Assembly (NCBI GenBank): GCA_964511535.1
Contig: CAZEFW010000257.1
Span: forward strand, 1 to 7,970
DNA length: 7,970 bases
Direction: 5' to 3'
Source of the DNA: CAZCFB01 sp964511535
GTDB lineage: Bacteria > Myxococcota_A > Polyangia > GCA-2747355 > CAZCFB01
The stretch's first letter is position 1, and every line of letters starts with the position of its first letter. A program made the translations under genes and the position numbers. Shown piece after piece: positions 5,993 to 7,970 of this stretch. The notes under the pieces are model-generated. The model did no database searches. It was not told the DNA's origin and saw only the letters and a program-made list of their open reading frames with translations.

Positions 5993-6568
5993 TTATTGGC
6001 GGCGCCAGGTGCGCCAGTTTTCTTTGTGGGCGATTACGATGGGGGCGGCGGTGAGCAGGGTGCCGAGGATGGTCCAGATGCCGCCGTCGCCGTGGGCTCG
6101 CAGGGTTCCGGCCGCCAGCACCAGCAGCATGGCGTGCGAGCCGATGAACGACGCGCGGCCCACGAGGCGGCCGGCGACCCAGGCGACCCCGCCCGCCAGG
6201 GCCGTGGGCGGGTGAAGCACCAGGGTGAAGCCGAGGAAGTTGGCGACCCCCTTGCCGCCGCGGAAGCCGTGGAAGCAGGGGTAGCGGTTGCCCAGCACCA
6301 GCGCCAGGCCGGCCCAGGTGAGCCACGCCGGGCTCAGGTAGGTCAGCGCGGCCCAGCCGGCGAACAGCGCCTTGCACAGGTCGAGGCAGAGCACCGCCAC
6401 CGCCCAGACGAAGCCCGCCTGCCGGTTGACGTTGGTCACGCCCGGGTTGCCGCTGCCGTGGGCCCGCGGGTCCCCCTTGCCGAGCCAGCGCATCACCAGG
6501 ATGGAGACGTTGACCGAGCCCACCAGGTACGACCCGAGCAGCACGGTGAGCGTGGCGATGAAGGTCAT
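5993..6568 (-). CDS. plsY: Glycerol-3-phosphate acyltransferase PlsY (acyl-phosphate dependent)
   Basis: This 191-residue membrane enzyme transfers an acyl group from acyl-phosphate to sn-glycerol-3-phosphate, forming lysophosphatidic acid, the first step of phospholipid synthesis in most bacteria. The three PlsY motifs are present: GSGNPGVTN (38-46, usually GSGN.GATN), GNRYPCFHGFRGGKG (93-107) and HKEN (181-184). Several hydrophobic segments fit the family's multi-span topology, and the length is normal. ATG 6568-6566 overlaps the TGA of the dehydratase (ATGA), so translation is probably coupled; no strong Shine-Dalgarno is seen. The frame is open further upstream, but that extension would overlap the dehydratase and has no PlsY similarity. 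Finding PlsY as the last gene behind a thioesterase and a polyketide-type dehydratase suggests this copy may serve a special acyl chain. It could equally be the housekeeping copy. Confidence 0.93.
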   Translation of the reverse strand: MTFIATLTVLLGSYLVGSVNVSILVMRWLGKGDPRAHGSGNPGVTNVNRQAGFVWAVAVLCLDLCKALFAGWAALTYLSPAWLTWAGLALVLGNRYPCFHGFRGGKGVANFLGFTLVLHPPTALAGGVAWVAGRLVGRASFIGSHAMLLVLAAGTLRAHGDGGIWTILGTLLTAAPIVIAHKENWRTWRRQ

Positions 6569-7542
6569 GGCAGCACCCAGCCCGGCGGCTGCAGTCTGCC
6601 CCGGGAGATGTCCTCCATGCGCACGCCAGTGCAGAGTTCGCACAACGCTCCGCGGTCGACCTGTCCGCNNNNNNNNNNNNNNNNNNNNNNNNNNNNNNNN
6701 NNNNNNNNNNNNNNNNNNNNNNNNNNNNNNNNNNNNNNNNNNNNNNNNNNNNNNNNNNNNNNNNNNNNCGCTCCGCGGTCGACCTGTCCGCCGGCGTCAC
6801 GGCCAGCAGCGTCATATAGCGCGATGTCGAAGCGAGAGAACGCCGGGGTGTCGCATGGGAGCGGCCGCACCTCGCAGCGGTATTCTCCTCCCGGCTCGGT
6901 GGGGCACAGGATCGAGCGGCTGGCGTAGCCGGTTGGGAAGAGCACCAGGCCGAGGTGGCGCTGGCCCCAGGCGCACGCCACATGCAGCGCGGCGTCGAAG
7001 GGGAAGGGGGAGCCGAGAGGGCCATCGCCGCCCGGCAGGTCAGGGGCCACCACGTCGCCGGCGGCTCCCTCCGGCCACAGCTCCACCGGGCCGCGCACGT
7101 TGTGGTACGCCGGGCCGAACGGGACCAGCTCCCCGTACAGCCGGTCGCGGCTGACCTCGAACGGCGCGCCATCTCGTGCCACCGGGGTGGGCTCGCAGCC
7201 AGCGCGGGGCCCGTCGAACGTGACCTCCACATGCTCGACGCTGCGAGTAATGCCGCTCCTGCCCGCCTGCTTGACGGAGAGCAGCGCGGCCCGCACCCCG
7301 CCGTCGTCCAGCGGCTCCAGCTCGGCCACCACCTCGACGGGGCCTTGCCCCGGGGCCACCGGCATGAAGCGCATGAAGCTCGCGCTGGACGAGCGCGCCA
7401 CCTCGAGGCCCGGGCGCCGCTCGCCGGCCACACGGGCCAGCGCCTGCAGCGCCTCCACCGCCGGCAGCACCGCCGCCCCCCTGTAGCGGTGGTCTGCCAG
7501 GTGCGCCGGCAGCTCCAGCCGCAGCGGCAGCCGCTCGCTCAC
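6565..7542 (-). CDS. Stand-alone polyketide-synthase-type dehydratase (double hotdog), interrupted by assembly gap
   Basis: If the flanking 23-bp duplicate is collapsed this is a 284-residue protein; as drawn, 100 N bases interrupt it near the C-terminus. It resembles PKS dehydratase domains, which remove water from a 3-hydroxyacyl chain. HRYRGAAVLP (His18 onward) fits the HxxxGxxxxP active-site motif. FGPAYH (142-147) corresponds to the GYxYGPxF region, and DAALH (Asp183 to His187) to the DxxxQ/H motif of the second hotdog. There is no ketosynthase, ACP or other PKS domain, so it must act in trans on an acyl-ACP or acyl-CoA. The GTG start at 7542 overlaps the thioesterase TGA (GTGA), and its own TGA overlaps the plsY ATG. 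Both 4-bp overlaps indicate one operon. The likely role is a dehydration step in fatty-acid, polyene or polyketide-like lipid synthesis; the substrate is unknown. Confidence 0.82.
   Translation of the reverse strand: MSERLPLRLELPAHLADHRYRGAAVLPAVEALQALARVAGERRPGLEVARSSSASFMRFMPVAPGQGPVEVVAELEPLDDGGVRAALLSVKQAGRSGITRSVEHVEVTFDGPRAGCEPTPVARDGAPFEVSRDRLYGELVPFGPAYHNVRGPVELWPEGAAGDVVAPDLPGGDGPLGSPFPFDAALHVACAWGQRHLGLVLFPTGYASRSILCPTEPGGEYRCEVRPLPCDTPAFSRFDIALYDAAGRDAGGQVDRGAXXXXXXXXXXXXXXXXXXXXXXXXXXXXXXXXXXGQVDRGALCELCTGVRMEDISRGRLQPPGWVLP
6646..6668. repeat. Left copy of 23-bp duplicate at contig edge
   Basis: These 23 bases, beginning CGCTCCGCGG and ending CTGTCCGC, are identical to 6769-6791 on the other side of the N run. 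A perfect repeat reaching exactly to both gap edges is the expected sign of two contigs that overlap and were not merged. Confidence 0.9.
6669..6768. other. Assembly gap of exactly 100 N
   Basis: One hundred N bases is the conventional placeholder for a scaffold gap of unknown size. It lies inside the dehydratase gene. Because the flanks share 23 bp, the true gap is probably zero or negative. Confidence 0.97.
6769..6791. repeat. Right copy of 23-bp duplicate at contig edge
   Basis: This is identical to 6646-6668 and starts at the first base after the N run. The two copies are 123 bp apart, a multiple of three, so removing one copy plus the N run keeps the dehydratase frame open through to the TGA that overlaps plsY. 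Confidence 0.9.
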
Positions 7543-7970
7543 CCCTCGTCACCCCCGCTCTGAAACGAGTTCCACATCTCCAGGGTGTGCGGGTCCACGG
7601 CCGTGACCTTGCCCGCCCGGTTCAGCGCGCAGTGCCGGGTGTGCCCGGTGCACACCAGGGCGCCGGTCTCGCCGTGAGTGATGACGTAGTTGAAGGTCAC
7701 CTTGACCCGCTCCAGGTCCACCGGGCGGGTGTGGATCCACATCGGGTCGTCGTAGTGCAGCGGAGTGTGGAACGCCACGGCCAGGTCCACGATGGGGTAG
7801 ACGAAGCCGCTCTCCTCCACCTCGCGGTAGGGGAAGCCCACCTCGCGCATGAGCGCCGCCCTGCCCATCTCGAAGTAGCGCAGGTAGTTGGAGTGGTACA
7901 CGACGCTCGAGCGATCGGTGTCGGCGTACAGCGTGCGAGCGAAGGTCCGGTGCCAGCGCTCGCCGCAGGC
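7539..7970 (-). CDS. 4HBT/YbgC-FadM-type hotdog acyl thioesterase, 5' end outside the window
   Basis: The minus-strand frame is open to the window edge, giving 143 visible residues. The family is usually about 130-140 residues, so only a few N-terminal residues are probably missing. It hydrolyses acyl-CoA or acyl-ACP thioesters. YADTDRSSVVYHSNYLRYFE carries the family signature DxDxxGxVYxxxY with probable catalytic Asp19 of the visible part; the usual Gly after it is Ser. A central hotdog helix (EMGRAALMREVGF) and beta strands through GALVCTGHTRHCALN follow. An internal GTG at 7901 would remove the catalytic Asp, so it is not the start. Its TGA overlaps the GTG of the dehydratase, making it the upstream member of the operon. 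It could release a product chain or proofread intermediates; chain specificity cannot be read from the sequence. Confidence 0.88.
   Translation of the reverse strand, partial: ACGERWHRTFARTLYADTDRSSVVYHSNYLRYFEMGRAALMREVGFPYREVEESGFVYPIVDLAVAFHTPLHYDDPMWIHTRPVDLERVKVTFNYVITHGETGALVCTGHTRHCALNRAGKVTAVDPHTLEMWNSFQSGGDEG

Noticed and set aside
6569..6643. Upstream start for PlsY at 6643
   Set aside because: The extension overlaps the dehydratase C-terminus and the family normally starts with a hydrophobic segment as at ATG 6568.
6646..6791. 23-bp direct repeat as an attachment site or mobile-element target duplication
   Set aside because: Both copies end exactly at the N run, which is the mark of an assembly overlap, and no mobile-element gene is near.
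5781..7433. 550-codon minus-strand frame crossing the gap
   Set aside because: It runs through plsY and the dehydratase in the wrong frame and depends on N bases for its continuity.
1..7970. CRISPR array, tRNA, rRNA, riboswitch or insertion sequence
   Set aside because: No spaced repeat arrays, tRNA-like cloverleaf segments, rRNA stretches, transposase motifs or terminal inverted repeats were seen on reading the window.

Overview
This is a GC-rich, densely packed bacterial window (roughly two-thirds G+C by eye, short intergenic gaps, start/stop overlaps). It contains a 100-N scaffold gap, so it comes from a draft assembly or metagenome bin. Gene content suggests a deltaproteobacterial or myxococcal-type Gram-negative: an ACE-family lipoprotein, a probable selenoprotein peroxiredoxin and an acyl-chain operon with a stand-alone dehydratase. 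This placement is inference; there is no rRNA or other marker to confirm it.

Layout. (1) 2-2820, plus strand: the 3' end of an unrecognised protein, a small VOC/glyoxalase-fold protein joined to it by an ATGA overlap, and, 24 bp later, an M2 (angiotensin-converting-enzyme) family zinc dipeptidase with a lipoprotein signal. (2) 2882-3643, minus strand, convergent: an AhpE-like peroxiredoxin fused to a CGFS glutaredoxin-like domain. The codon at its peroxidatic cysteine is an in-frame TGA followed by a SECIS-like hairpin, so I read it as one 253-residue selenoprotein. Ordinary gene calling would show only a 205-residue fragment starting at an internal GTG. (3) 3772-4662 minus and 4690-5946 plus: a LACTB2-like metallo-beta-lactamase-fold hydrolase and a zinc-ribbon rhomboid protease, head to head with only 27 bp between start codons. 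(4) 5993-7970, minus strand: an operon reading 4HBT-type acyl thioesterase (5' end outside the window), stand-alone polyketide-synthase-type dehydratase and PlsY glycerol-3-phosphate acyltransferase, with both junctions being 4-bp overlaps. The N gap lies inside the dehydratase. It is flanked by the same 23 bp on each side, so it is probably an unmerged contig overlap and not missing sequence.

How the genes may work together. The thioesterase, dehydratase and PlsY overlaps suggest a pathway that builds or edits an acyl chain and passes it to phospholipid synthesis. The peroxiredoxin-glutaredoxin fusion would be a self-contained peroxide reductase with its thiol-disulfide partner attached. The strongest candidate for something new is that selenoprotein fusion. 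No CRISPR array, tRNA, rRNA, insertion sequence or phage gene was seen, and no gene-free stretch exceeds about 130 bp.
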